Assembly: GCA_051155755.1 (NCBI GenBank)
Contig: DAXETY010000136.1
Location: 1-45,358 of the forward strand
Source: DAXETY01 sp051155755
Lineage (GTDB): Bacteria > Desulfobacterota > Desulfobacteria > Desulfobacterales > SG8-13
Length of the DNA: 45,358 nt
Reading direction: 5' to 3'
Of this stretch, positions 30,663 through 43,318 are shown piece after piece. Within the stretch, counting starts at the first letter, position 1; every line of letters starts with the position of its first letter. The translations under genes were made by a program, and so were the position numbers. A model generated the notes under the pieces. That model was not told the DNA's origin, did no database searches, and saw only the letters and a list, made by a program, of their open reading frames with translations.

Positions 30663-32906
30663 TTGAAAACAACCTTATTCCGGCTGTTCTACCTTTCGTT
30701 GCTCTCCTGGCTCATCGGAGATGCGGCACTGGCGGTTGCTCAGGCGCAGGAGGTCAGCCCGGCGGCACTTTCCGCCTACAGCCGGGGTGAAGCGTTGCTG
30801 GGAAAGGGCCTGGTGCCGGCCGCGATCGAATCCTTCAGCCGGGCTGTATTGCTTGCCCCAAACCAGTACGGCATGCGCAGCCGCCTCGCCTGGCTGCTTC
30901 TCGACGAAGGACGAAGTGCCGAGGCGCAGGAGCACTTTTCAATTCTGGTCGACCGGTTTCCTGAACAGAAGGACAGCTGGGTAGGTCTAATCGTAGCCCG
31001 GCTCAAACTGGCCGAGCATTCGGCGGCGCTTTCCGCCTGCGACCAAGCGCTTGCCCGGTTTCCCATGGAGCCGCTGCTGTTAAAGCTAAAGGCCGAGGCA
31101 CTGATGAGCCGCCCGGAGACGATACCGCAGGCGGTTTTCGTTTACGATCAACTCGCGCAACTCGAACCTCAGAACCCCCAGTGGCAGGAACGCCGGCAGA
31201 CAGCTGCAATGGCTGCCGCCAAAATGCATTACGAAGAGGCGCTGGCGCTATTGCGCACCGAGCAGCCGCAGGCTGCGCTGCGAGCCATGGCGGCGGCTGT
31301 CGATTCCGCACCCCGGTCGGTCGGTTACCGGACGCATTACGGGTGGTTGTTGCTGCAGGAAGAAAGGTTTAGCGAGGCGGCCAATGCCTTCGCAACCGTG
31401 CTCGAAATAGACCCTTATAAAAAAGACGCCTATCTGGGACTGGCGATTGCGCGGCTAAACAGCGGAGATGGTCCCGGGGCCGCTGAAGCCGCCGAACAGG
31501 GAATCGCCCGCTTGGGAGCCGAGCCAGAGCTTTTGGAGATTTTAGGCGATGCTGATTCCTTGCGCGCAGAGACCCTGCCCCGGGCCGAACAGGTCTACCG
31601 CGAACTGCTTCAGCTTCAGCCCGAGAACCACCGGGTAGCGCTCAAACTGGCTGAGACCGTTATGGCCCAGGGGCGGCGAATCGAGGCCGAGCAAATCGCA
31701 CAGGAAGTCATCCGTTTGGACCCGGGAAACCCGGCCGGGCATCTGACGCTTGCCAGGATTCAACTGCGCGGCCTGAACCCCGGGTTGGCCGTGCCCCATT
31801 TTCAGCAGGTGCTGCAGGCCGAGCCGGATCACATCGAAGCCCGCCGGGGTTTAGAGGCCGCCGAACGTTACCTGCGACCGCAACTTGAGCTGCAGGGCGG
31901 CTACCTGGAGGATTCCCAGGACTTTACCCGGTTTTCCAGCTACGCCGGCGTGCTGTATTTTCTCACGCCCGAGCTGCGTGCTCAGCTGGGAGTCGGATAC
32001 CTGCGCTACGACATGGACAACAACCCGGATGAGGGGCGCCTGCGGGAGCAGGCGGTGGATCGCCAGGTGCTGCCCCTGCTTCTGACCTACCAGCCGACAT
32101 CGCGCCTCATGCTCGAATTGGGCGGTGCCTTGAGCCGTTACGACCCCGGGCCCGACTCCGGATCGGCCCTGGCCGGTGCCTACTACCAGGTGGCCGATGA
32201 AACCGGCGCCTCCCTGTCCTACGCCTATTACGATGTGCTGGATTATTTGGGTCCTTTCAAGGGTCCCTGGGGGCGGGTTCGAGACGTGTTTGCCGACCGC
32301 CACAGCTACCGCTACTGGGTGGTGGACCCGATCACCGTCTGGGGCGGCAATGTCTTCGGCCCTTCCAGTACCCAGGCGGCCCTTGACGGCATTCAAGCCC
32401 ACGAAGTCTCCCTGTGGGGATATCAGAACCTGGGCCACCGGATTACGCTAAGCGCCTACGGATCGCTCGCAGACTACTCCGATGACAACAACAAGCGCTC
32501 GGCCGGCTGCACCCTGACCGGAAGGGTGCTGGAAGATCCGCTTCTCAAGTTGAAATACTCTTTTTATTATTTGGACTTCAGCGATCGCTCGGCCGCCCTG
32601 GCGGAACTGCCGCCCGGTTCCGCTCCGCTCTACTGGGACCCTTCCGATTTTCGAAACCATGCAGCCGGTATTGTTTTCGAGCAGAATCTGGCCGCGGGTC
32701 TGAAGATCGCGTTCGAGGCCGATATGCTCTGGACGATCGGCGCCGACAATCCCGGGTTCATGACGCTGGCGGAGCTGACGTACTACCTGGCTGAAGATCT
32801 GGCATTGCGGGCGGTGGGTTTCTACCTCGACAGTGATGACGGTGAAGGCTCGGATTCCAACTATCGGCAGGGCAATTTTACACTCGGCCTGAATTATCGC
32901 TTTTAG
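30663..32906 (+). CDS. TPR-repeat outer-membrane beta-barrel, polysaccharide export protein
   Basis: A 747-residue protein with a signal peptide (about 1-28, ending AVAQAQ). A long TPR superhelix (about 32-400) follows, with repeats such as AIESFSRAVLLAPNQYGMRS, FSEAANAFATVLEIDPYKK and AEQIAQEVIRLDPGNP. The C-terminal part (about 405-747) is a beta-barrel, ending LGLNYRF with a terminal Phe. This is the architecture of BcsC, PgaA and AlgK/AlgE-type exopolysaccharide exporters: periplasmic TPRs feed the polymer to an outer-membrane pore. The start is TTG30663, with GGAG about 8 nt upstream. It is first in the operon with the GT2 synthase (83 nt downstream). The amino-acid sequence does not allow assignment to BcsC or PgaA. 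Confidence 0.88.
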   Translation: MKTTLFRLFYLSLLSWLIGDAALAVAQAQEVSPAALSAYSRGEALLGKGLVPAAIESFSRAVLLAPNQYGMRSRLAWLLLDEGRSAEAQEHFSILVDRFPEQKDSWVGLIVARLKLAEHSAALSACDQALARFPMEPLLLKLKAEALMSRPETIPQAVFVYDQLAQLEPQNPQWQERRQTAAMAAAKMHYEEALALLRTEQPQAALRAMAAAVDSAPRSVGYRTHYGWLLLQEERFSEAANAFATVLEIDPYKKDAYLGLAIARLNSGDGPGAAEAAEQGIARLGAEPELLEILGDADSLRAETLPRAEQVYRELLQLQPENHRVALKLAETVMAQGRRIEAEQIAQEVIRLDPGNPAGHLTLARIQLRGLNPGLAVPHFQQVLQAEPDHIEARRGLEAAERYLRPQLELQGGYLEDSQDFTRFSSYAGVLYFLTPELRAQLGVGYLRYDMDNNPDEGRLREQAVDRQVLPLLLTYQPTSRLMLELGGALSRYDPGPDSGSALAGAYYQVADETGASLSYAYYDVLDYLGPFKGPWGRVRDVFADRHSYRYWVVDPITVWGGNVFGPSSTQAALDGIQAHEVSLWGYQNLGHRITLSAYGSLADYSDDNNKRSAGCTLTGRVLEDPLLKLKYSFYYLDFSDRSAALAELPPGSAPLYWDPSDFRNHAAGIVFEQNLAAGLKIAFEADMLWTIGADNPGFMTLAELTYYLAEDLALRAVGFYLDSDDGEGSDSNYRQGNFTLGLNYRF

Positions 32907-32989
32907 GCCGGGCCGGAGCGCGATTGGGGGAGTGAATCTCACCGGCCACCGGCGGATACGAGACCATCCCGAATGACGATGACGACATC

Positions 32990-34648
32990 ATGGCAGTTTC
33001 TTTGAGACCGGCATATTCGATTTTTCTGGACCTGGTCGGAAAAGCGGCCTACCGGCGCTTTCGCGAACGGGAGGACCGCCTGCGGCGGTTGCTCAGCCAG
33101 CTGCTGTCGCTCGCTGCCGTAGTCCTGGGTGTATTCTACCTTCTCTGGCACTATAAACATATCGCCTGGGAGCCGTGGTGGGTTTCGCTGCCCTTTTTCG
33201 TCTGTGAGTGCGTCGGTTCGATTCTTTTCATCTTCTTTGCGGTCAACGTGTGGTATCCGCGCTATCACCGGCCCGAAGGTGTCGCCAGCGAGGAAACCCG
33301 GACCGTTGACGTCTTTATCACCACCTGCGGCGAGCCACTGGAAGTGCTGCAAGAGACCGTGGCCGCAGCGGTAAGGATCGAATACCCGGCCAAAACCGTC
33401 TTCATCCTGGATGACCGCGCGGACCCGGCCGTCCGGCAGCTGGCCGAGCAATTCAATGTGAATTACCTGGCCCGGGAGCGCCGTGAGCACGCCAAGGCCG
33501 GAAACCTGAATTTCGGCCTGGCCCGCAGCCGGTCCGAGCTGATCCTGACCCTGGATGCCGACCAGGTGCCCCGGCCCGACATCCTGAAGCGCCTGGCGGG
33601 CTATTTCCGCCTGCCCCGAATCGCCTTCGTTCAGTCCAAGCAGAATTTCATGGTGCCGCAGGGCGACCCGTTCGGCAACACCGACAAAGTGTTCTATAAC
33701 GTCATGCAGTCCGGAAAAGACTGGGACAATGCGGCCTTCTCCTGCGGCTCGGGGGTGGTCTACCGCCGTGCGGCCCTGGAGCAAGTCGGCGGCTTCAGCA
33801 CCTGGAACGTCGTCGAGGACGTGCACACCTCGATGCGGCTGCACCAGCGCGGCTGGCGCTCCATCTATCACAACCACCCTTTGACCATCGGAACGGCGCC
33901 TTCGGACATCTGGGGGGTGTACCGGCAGCGCGGCCAGTGGGCCGTGGACTCCTTGAGGCTGATCTTCTGGGACAGCCCGTTCTTGCGTCGGGGATTGAGC
34001 CTGAAGCAGAAGCTTCAGTACTTCAATCTCGGCTTCGTCTATCTGGTATCCGCCTTTTTCATGCCGGTTTATTTTCTGATCCCCATCTGGTCCATCTTTT
34101 CCGCTCAGTTTGTCCTGGATGCACCGGTGCCCGAATATATTGCCAACCGCCTGCCGTATTTCCTGGTCATGTCGCTCGCCTACGGATCGCTGAACTACCC
34201 CACGCCTTACCTGCATGCCTTTCAGATGTGGACGGGGCTTTTTCCGGTCTTCATCCGCGCCAGTCTGGTCGCCCTTTGCCATCGCCGCACCAAGCCCGGC
34301 TACCGCGTCAACGTCAAACACGAGCGCCGGCAGCTGAAACGCCCGGCGGCCCTGGCGGTCCTGCCGCACATGATCCTCATTGCCGCGTCGCTGGCGGCGA
34401 TCGTATACGGCCTGCTCTTTCATAGCGGGTCGCTCGATTTCCGGCTGCTCAACTGCGCCTGGGCCTCCTGGTCCATCTGGACGCTTTCGGGAATTGTGCT
34501 CGCCGCCCTGTTTCGCTCGCCCTGGGAAGAAGCGTCGCTTGAACGCACAGAATTCACCCCGCGCCAGATTGCCAACAACGTGCTCGGCCTGCTGCTGTTC
34601 ATGTTCCTTTTCGCCCTGTTCGCATACCTGATCATCACCGTGAATTGA
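32990..34648 (+). CDS. Cellulose-synthase-like family 2 glycosyltransferase (membrane polysaccharide synthase)
   Basis: A 552-residue processive GT2 synthase. Two N-terminal transmembrane helices (about 33-90) precede a cytosolic catalytic domain. It has Asp141-Asp142 in FILDDR, the metal-binding DxD at Asp189-Ala-Asp191, the catalytic-base TED-equivalent Glu276-Asp277 (VEDVHTS) and the product-binding QxxRW equivalent at 313-317, here QRGQW. C-terminal helices (about 345-550) would form the translocation channel. No C-terminal PilZ domain is present, unlike BcsA. The QRGQW variation removes the Arg before Trp of the classical motif. It makes a beta-linked glycan exported by the upstream barrel. 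The GH26 gene follows after 12 nt. Confidence 0.92.
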   Translation: MAVSLRPAYSIFLDLVGKAAYRRFREREDRLRRLLSQLLSLAAVVLGVFYLLWHYKHIAWEPWWVSLPFFVCECVGSILFIFFAVNVWYPRYHRPEGVASEETRTVDVFITTCGEPLEVLQETVAAAVRIEYPAKTVFILDDRADPAVRQLAEQFNVNYLARERREHAKAGNLNFGLARSRSELILTLDADQVPRPDILKRLAGYFRLPRIAFVQSKQNFMVPQGDPFGNTDKVFYNVMQSGKDWDNAAFSCGSGVVYRRAALEQVGGFSTWNVVEDVHTSMRLHQRGWRSIYHNHPLTIGTAPSDIWGVYRQRGQWAVDSLRLIFWDSPFLRRGLSLKQKLQYFNLGFVYLVSAFFMPVYFLIPIWSIFSAQFVLDAPVPEYIANRLPYFLVMSLAYGSLNYPTPYLHAFQMWTGLFPVFIRASLVALCHRRTKPGYRVNVKHERRQLKRPAALAVLPHMILIAASLAAIVYGLLFHSGSLDFRLLNCAWASWSIWTLSGIVLAALFRSPWEEASLERTEFTPRQIANNVLGLLLFMFLFALFAYLIITVN

Positions 34649-34660
34649 AAGAGGCTTGCG

Positions 34661-35587
34661 TTGCCCCCGATGCCGCCCATGCTGTTTTTTGGCCTTTACG
34701 ATCCGAACTGCCCGCCGGGGATGACACGGCTTGCCGAGCAGACCCAGCGCCTGGGAGTCCCCATTCGGATCATCAGCTGGTACCAGGCCTGGGGCTCTCG
34801 GTTTTCTGCCTGTCAGCCATCCCTGGTGAAAGAAGCGCATCGGCAGGGCGCCGTGCCCTTGATCACTTGGGAACCCTGGCGCCTGCCGGGCGACGCCCCT
34901 TCCGGCACCAGCGTCTGGGACCAGCCGGAATTCGCACTGCGGCGGATCGCCGGCGGATGCTTCGATGCCTACATTCGTTCCTGGGCCCGGGATTTGGCGA
35001 GCACCCGGCGCCGGGTGTACCTGCGGCCGATGCACGAAATGAACGGCGACTGGTATCCCTGGGGCGGAACCGTGAATGGCAACCGTCCGGGTGAATTCCA
35101 GGAAGCCTGGCAGCGGCTGCAATGGATTTTTCGACAGGAAGGTGCGGACAACGTGCGCTGGGTGTGGTGTCCGTATGCCCGTTCGGTTCCCGACACCGCC
35201 GCCAATGAACCGGCCGTTTACTATCCGGGCGGACGGCATGTCGATTGGCTCGCCCTGGACGGGTACAACTGGGGATCGACTCGGCGCGGGTCCCGATGGG
35301 AGCGCTTGCGCGATATCGTTGCGCCGGCCTACGAACGGCTGCGGCTTTTAAGCCCGGAAAAGCCCATGATGATCGCCGAACTCGGATGCGCCGAGGAAGG
35401 CGGCGACAAGGGGGGCTGGATCGGCGAAGCGCTCCGCGACATCACGGAAGACTTCCGCCGGATTCGGGCACTGGTCTGGTTTGATATCTGCAAGGAATGC
35501 GACTGGCGGATTGGTTCGAGTTCCCGTGCTCTGGATGCATTTCGCGCCGAGAGCCGGCGTTTTGATTCCGGCTGCATGCCGGAATGA
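34661..35587 (+). CDS. GH26-type endo-glycanase (beta-mannanase/lichenase family)
   Basis: A 308-residue glycoside hydrolase of clan GH-A, family 26 type. The acid/base Glu126 lies in LRPMHEMNGDWYPWG, a clear GH26 motif. The nucleophile Glu240 is in MIAELGC, and WLALDGYNWG precedes it. GH26 includes beta-mannanases and mixed-linkage glucanases (lichenases). No signal peptide is visible, which is unusual for a polysaccharide-trimming enzyme. The start is TTG34661, with GAGG 6 nt upstream; ATG34670 and ATG34679 are alternatives. It lies 12 nt behind the GT2 synthase, which suggests editing or length control of the polymer, as BcsZ does for cellulose. Confidence 0.9.
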   Translation: MPPMPPMLFFGLYDPNCPPGMTRLAEQTQRLGVPIRIISWYQAWGSRFSACQPSLVKEAHRQGAVPLITWEPWRLPGDAPSGTSVWDQPEFALRRIAGGCFDAYIRSWARDLASTRRRVYLRPMHEMNGDWYPWGGTVNGNRPGEFQEAWQRLQWIFRQEGADNVRWVWCPYARSVPDTAANEPAVYYPGGRHVDWLALDGYNWGSTRRGSRWERLRDIVAPAYERLRLLSPEKPMMIAELGCAEEGGDKGGWIGEALRDITEDFRRIRALVWFDICKECDWRIGSSSRALDAFRAESRRFDSGCMPE

Positions 35588-35624
35588 ATCTTCATCAGAA
35601 AGCCTTGCCTGCAACGGCTCCCAG

Positions 35625-36401
35625 CTAGATTTTATTCCGCATCCGCCGCCGCATCACCACCAGGGCGATCAGAGCGCTGCCCAGCAGGTAGGCCGCTGCC
35701 GGCACCGGAACGGGCTGGATTTGCAGGCTGACGCTGCCGGCGTTGTCCACGGAGTTGGTGTCGTTGATGTAGAAATACACCTCGGCGGCCCGGGCCAGCT
35801 GAATCTGCTTTCCGTCCACGTTGCTGCGGTAAAAGTCCAGGGCTTCGGCCTCGGTGGGCTTGGTGAATGCCGGAGCTTCGCCGAAGTTGAAACTGTCGCT
35901 GCCCGTCCCGCCGTAGTCGGCAAAAATCTGTACGTACGCATTCCAGGCCGATCCGGGTGTCTCGTTCGGCCAAGTGTAGTCCGACAGGTTGTAGGCCCCG
36001 GAGTCGTCCGTCAGGCGCAGGACATAAGTGCCGGCATTCAGGCTCAGGCGCTTCCAGATGACTTCGGAAGGCGCATGGAAGGGATCGCCGCCGGATTCGA
36101 CCCGCCAGTCTCCAATCGGGGTGTCCTGGCCGGCATTGTCGAGGACGTTGTCCGTCAGATCGGCCACCAGATCGTCCCGGTTTTCCCACGGCAGCCGGCC
36201 TGCACCGAAATCCCACTGATAGGCATAGGTTCCCGACTCCAGGGATTTGATGTACAGGTAGCTGTTCGGCATGTTGTCGGAAAAACCGGCATTCAGCACG
36301 CTGTTCAAATCGACGCGCGCTGCCTCGGCAGGACCGGCTGCCAAAAAAGAGGCCAAAAGGATCCCGAAGATAAAAACACGGATTCGCAAACGCAGTTTCA
36401 T
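35625..36401 (-). CDS. VPxPA/PEP-CTERM sorted surface protein
   Basis: A 258-residue exported protein with a signal peptide (about 1-28, ILLASFLAAGPAEA). The body is a beta-rich jelly-roll-like domain (WDFGAGRLPWENRDD, IQLARAAEVYFYIND). The C-terminus is a sorting signal: VPVPAAAYLLGS, a hydrophobic helix and the basic tail VVMRRRMRNK. This tripartite tail belongs to the VPxPA/PEP-CTERM class processed by exosortase, a system that co-occurs with exopolysaccharide clusters. ATG36401 follows AAGGGGAG 9 nt upstream. It converges on the polysaccharide operon (37-nt gap). No exosortase gene is in this window. Confidence 0.9.
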   Translation of the reverse strand: MKLRLRIRVFIFGILLASFLAAGPAEAARVDLNSVLNAGFSDNMPNSYLYIKSLESGTYAYQWDFGAGRLPWENRDDLVADLTDNVLDNAGQDTPIGDWRVESGGDPFHAPSEVIWKRLSLNAGTYVLRLTDDSGAYNLSDYTWPNETPGSAWNAYVQIFADYGGTGSDSFNFGEAPAFTKPTEAEALDFYRSNVDGKQIQLARAAEVYFYINDTNSVDNAGSVSLQIQPVPVPAAAYLLGSALIALVVMRRRMRNKI

Positions 36402-36446
36402 GCGACGTGCTCCCCTTGGAAATTCGCCCCGTTGAACGGAATTAGA

Positions 36447-36476
36447 ACAGTACATCCCCCACCGGAAGATTGTCAA
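36447..36476 (-). promoter_or_regulatory. Candidate promoter of the CTERM surface protein
   Basis: On the minus strand TTGACA (36476-36471), an 18-nt spacer and TACTGT (36452-36447). Transcription would start near 36440, about 40 nt before the start codon at 36401. Confidence 0.4.
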
Positions 36477-36662
36477 GTAATTCAGATGCGCCGGAAAGCC
36501 CCATGCGACAGTTCGGCAACGATTTCACAGAACGGGGAGTGTTTTTTGGAAGCGCCTGTCATTCAACCACCGCAGACTGAGCCGCAGTTCGTCGTTCCGG
36601 CCATCTTCCGCAACGCTGCCGGGCAGTTCCGTTGCACCGGCTCCCGGAACTGGCGGATTGTA

Positions 36663-39191
36663 TCAAAAAGACCGCCCCTTGACTCCCCAGATCTTCGCAG
36701 CGTAGTCTTTGATCGAGCGGTCGCTGGAAAATTTGCCCATATTGGCCGTGTTCAGGATGGCGCGACGGGTCCATTCGTCCGGGTCGCGGTAGAGCCGGCC
36801 GGCACTTTCCTGGCAATCGATGTAGGCCCGGTAGTCGGCCAGAACACAGTATCGATCACCGCGGTGAAGCAGTGCATCGATAATGGGCGTAAAGAGCCCG
36901 GGATTTCCGGGCGAAAAGGTGTTTTGCGAAATCATCTGCAACACTGCCTTGAGTTCCGGGTCGTTTTCGTAGATGTGCCGGGGGTTATAGCCGCTCTGGC
37001 GCAAGGCAGCGATTTCGGCGGCGGTGTGACCGAAAATGAACATGTTGTCCTTTCCGATTTCCTCCATCATCTCCACGTTGGCGCCATCCAGGGTTCCGAT
37101 GGTCAACGCGCCGTTGAGAGCGAACTTCATGTTTCCGGTACCAGAGGCCTCATATCCCGCAGTGGAGATTTGCTCGGAGAGTTCCGTGGCCGGGATGATC
37201 CGCTCGGCCTGGGAAACGCAGTAGTTGGGAAGAAAGATCACCTGCAGCCTTCCGCCGACGTCCGAGTCGCTGTTTACGACCTCGGCCACGCCGTTGATCA
37301 GCCGGATGATGAGTTTGGCAATCGTATATCCCGGAGCGGCTTTGCCGCCGAAAAAAACGTCGCGGGGCGTGAATTCCCCCCCTGGATCGGCCTTGATCCG
37401 GTTGTAAAGCGTTATCACGTGAAGCACGTTGAGCAGCTGGCGCTTGTATTCGTGGATCCGTTTGACCTGTACGTCGAACATGGCGTCCAGATTGCAAACG
37501 ATTCCGACCTTCCGCTCAACGTAGTCGGCCAGAATCTGCTTGTTCCGGTGCTTGATCGCCTGCCAACGGGACCTGAATTCGGAATCTGCTGCATGGGGCA
37601 CCAGATCGCGCAATTGCTCCAGATTGCAAAGCCAATCGCCGGAGAGTTTTTCGCCGATCAGGGCGGCCAGGGCCGGATTGCACTGCTTCAACCACCTACG
37701 GGGCGTGATGCCGTTGGTGATGTTTCTAAACCGGTCCGGAAAGATCGCGTAAAATTCGGGAAAGACCGTCTGGCGGAGGATATCGGTGTGCATGGCGGCC
37801 ACCCCGTTGACCGAAAAACTGCCCACAATGGCCAGGTTGGCCATGCGCGCGGCCTTTTCCGGATATTCCTGAATGATGGACAGGCGCGCCCTCCGATCTT
37901 CCATATCGGGGCTGTTGCCGCCTGGCGCCAGCCCTTGTAAAAAACGATGATTGATTTCGTAGATGATTTGCATGTGCCGGGGCAAAACCCGTTCAAGGAT
38001 GGCGCAGGGCCAGGTTTCCAGTGCTTCGGGCAAAACGGTGTGGTTGGTGTAGGCAAAGAGACGGGTGCACAGGCTCCAGGCCTCATCCCAACCCAGGAGT
38101 TCTTCGTCTAAAAGAAGCCGCATCAGTTCCGGAATGGCAATGGCGGGGTGGGTATCATTGAGCTGGATGACGACCATTTCCGGCAGGTTATCGAAATTGT
38201 CGTGTTTCTTCTTATATCGGCGAAGAATGTCCTGCAGGGTGGCAGCGACAAAAAAATACTGCTGGCAGAGCCTCAGAATCCGGCCTTTCATCTCTTCGTC
38301 CCTGGGATAGAGGACCTTGGAGATGACTTCGTCGTGGATTTTGGCCTCCACGGCGCCGATGTAGTCGCCCGTGTTAAAGTACTCCAGGTTGAATTCGCTG
38401 TCCGACCTGGCAGACCACAGCCGCATATTGATCGCGTAGTCATTGCGAAAACCCGGCACGATCTGGTCGCAGGCCATGGCCAGAACCTTTTCCGTATCGA
38501 CCCAATTATGGCGGAGTCGGCCCCGATCATCCTTCCGGGCGTGAACACGGCCGAAGAAATTGATCTCATACAAAAAACGGCCGCGGTCAAATTCCCAGGG
38601 ATTGCCCCGCTGGGTCCAGTTGTCCGGATGTTCCACCTGGGCACCCTTTTCAATGACCTGGTGAAACATCCCGTAATCGTATCGGATGCCGTAGCCGTAT
38701 CCGGAGATGCCCTTGGTGGCCATGGAATCCAGATAGCAGGAAGCCAGGCGTCCGAGTCCGCCGTTACCCAGGCCCGCATCCCACTCGATTTCGGCCACGT
38801 CCTCGAGTTTGAGGTCGAATTCGGCCAGGGTCTTTTTCACGACGTCATAAAGGCCGAGGCAGTGCAGGTTGTTCAACAGCGACTTGCCCGGCAGGTATTC
38901 CATCGACAGGTAGTACACCCGCTTGCTCTGATCTTCGTAAAAGGAACGCTGCGTCTTTATCCAGAGATCGATCATTCGATCCCGAACGGCCAACGCCAAC
39001 CCATGATAATAATTGTACTCGCTGCGCCTGGCATAGTCGAGACCGAGGCTGGACACAATGTGACGAATGATATCGCGTTTCAATCCGGCAACCGTGTCGG
39101 TCTCGTATAGACCGGCATCCCATTTGAACGTATCGCTGGAAAGATCCAGCGGAGCCGATACCAGCGCTTCCTTTTGCGGTGTCTTTTCCAT
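36663..39191 (-). CDS. glgP: Glycogen/maltodextrin phosphorylase
   Basis: An 842-residue GT35 phosphorylase, the normal bacterial length. Features are YYLSMEYLPGKSLLNNL, GNGGLGRLASCYLDSMA, QLNDTHPAIAIPELMRLL and the PLP-binding segment EASGTGNMKFALNG, with Lys689 forming the Schiff base. It degrades alpha-1,4-glucan to glucose-1-phosphate. ATG39191 has GGGAG 6 nt upstream; the frame is open 27 codons further, but those residues are atypical. It is monocistronic. A TTGACA-N17-TACACC candidate promoter lies at 39467-39439, about 250 nt upstream. The stand-alone CBM48 protein at 5737 is another glycogen-related gene in the window. Confidence 0.96.
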   Translation of the reverse strand: MEKTPQKEALVSAPLDLSSDTFKWDAGLYETDTVAGLKRDIIRHIVSSLGLDYARRSEYNYYHGLALAVRDRMIDLWIKTQRSFYEDQSKRVYYLSMEYLPGKSLLNNLHCLGLYDVVKKTLAEFDLKLEDVAEIEWDAGLGNGGLGRLASCYLDSMATKGISGYGYGIRYDYGMFHQVIEKGAQVEHPDNWTQRGNPWEFDRGRFLYEINFFGRVHARKDDRGRLRHNWVDTEKVLAMACDQIVPGFRNDYAINMRLWSARSDSEFNLEYFNTGDYIGAVEAKIHDEVISKVLYPRDEEMKGRILRLCQQYFFVAATLQDILRRYKKKHDNFDNLPEMVVIQLNDTHPAIAIPELMRLLLDEELLGWDEAWSLCTRLFAYTNHTVLPEALETWPCAILERVLPRHMQIIYEINHRFLQGLAPGGNSPDMEDRRARLSIIQEYPEKAARMANLAIVGSFSVNGVAAMHTDILRQTVFPEFYAIFPDRFRNITNGITPRRWLKQCNPALAALIGEKLSGDWLCNLEQLRDLVPHAADSEFRSRWQAIKHRNKQILADYVERKVGIVCNLDAMFDVQVKRIHEYKRQLLNVLHVITLYNRIKADPGGEFTPRDVFFGGKAAPGYTIAKLIIRLINGVAEVVNSDSDVGGRLQVIFLPNYCVSQAERIIPATELSEQISTAGYEASGTGNMKFALNGALTIGTLDGANVEMMEEIGKDNMFIFGHTAAEIAALRQSGYNPRHIYENDPELKAVLQMISQNTFSPGNPGLFTPIIDALLHRGDRYCVLADYRAYIDCQESAGRLYRDPDEWTRRAILNTANMGKFSSDRSIKDYAAKIWGVKGRSF

Positions 39192-39839
39192 GATATCTCC
39201 CTCAAATCGATTTTCCGGTGGTGTCAACGACAGCACGGCAAATGCTTGTCGGCGGATCGTCGGTTGGTTCATTTAAGCAAGGCAGCTACAAAAGAAACGA
39301 CCAACCGGTTCTGTGGGCTCCTGACCCGAGGCGTGAATGGGATTTGGCAGCACAAGAGACGACCGACTGGAGATCGGCGCTTCGGAGCATCCAAACCATT
39401 GAAAGCACTTGAGGGCTGCGGTGGAACCATCCAGACTCGGTGTATTCGAAGCAAAAATTTTTGTCAACTCAATGTCCGCCTGGCATCAGGCACATAAATT
39501 ATCGACGATAACAGCCAGATACAGGAATGAATCCTACCAACCCGGGGCTCTGTCCGGGGGTGGATTTTTGCCAAAGCCAAAACTATTTTTAAGTTGGTTG
39601 ACTTCGATTGAAATGAAAATGAGGTCGAGCTTGAAAACACCGGTAAATCAGGGTAACCAAATCGTTAGAAAACCGTCAACCGACCCTGTGAGGATTGCCC
39701 CGAGATGTCGGCCATGGCCGACGTTTCGATGCAACCTGTAACTTCGGAAACAAATGCCTTGTATCGCATCATGCCCGCTGACAAAAACCGTATTCGACAT
39801 GCAGCGGGTTCAACCTAGCAAAATTGAGAGCCGGGTTCG
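39192..39839. other. Long non-coding spacer between glgP and the hybrid kinase
   Basis: No convincing gene in 648 bp; short open frames lack ribosome sites and protein-like composition. It holds a candidate minus-strand promoter at 39439-39467 (TTGACA, 17-nt spacer, TACACC) for glgP, and an exact palindrome at 39707-39722 on the kinase side. Confidence 0.5.
39707..39722. promoter_or_regulatory. Exact 16-bp palindrome upstream of the hybrid kinase
   Basis: GTCGGCCATGGCCGAC, extended imperfectly by AT before and GT after (18 of 20 symmetric). It lies 118 nt before the kinase start and could be an operator; GC-rich chance symmetry cannot be excluded. Confidence 0.3.
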
Positions 39840-43307
<3,468 letters not shown>

Positions 43308-43318
43308 CGGGCAGCCCT

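Noticed and set aside
32939..35239. 766-codon minus-strand open frame across GT2 and GH26 genes
   Set aside because: Shadow of two well-supported plus-strand genes; composition rich in Gly/Arg/Pro/His without domains.
36624..36652. CAGTTCCG/CGGAACTG hairpin behind the phosphorylase gene
   Set aside because: Correct place for a terminator but a 13-nt loop and no T run on the transcribed strand; not reported as a terminator.
35481..37940. 819-codon plus-strand open frame opposite the CTERM protein and phosphorylase
   Set aside because: Runs through two unrelated genes and their spacer on the other strand; no recognisable protein family.
39409..39741. 110-codon plus-strand frame in the glgP-kinase spacer
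   Set aside because: No ribosome binding site, no recognisable motif, composition unlike neighbours; taken as chance.
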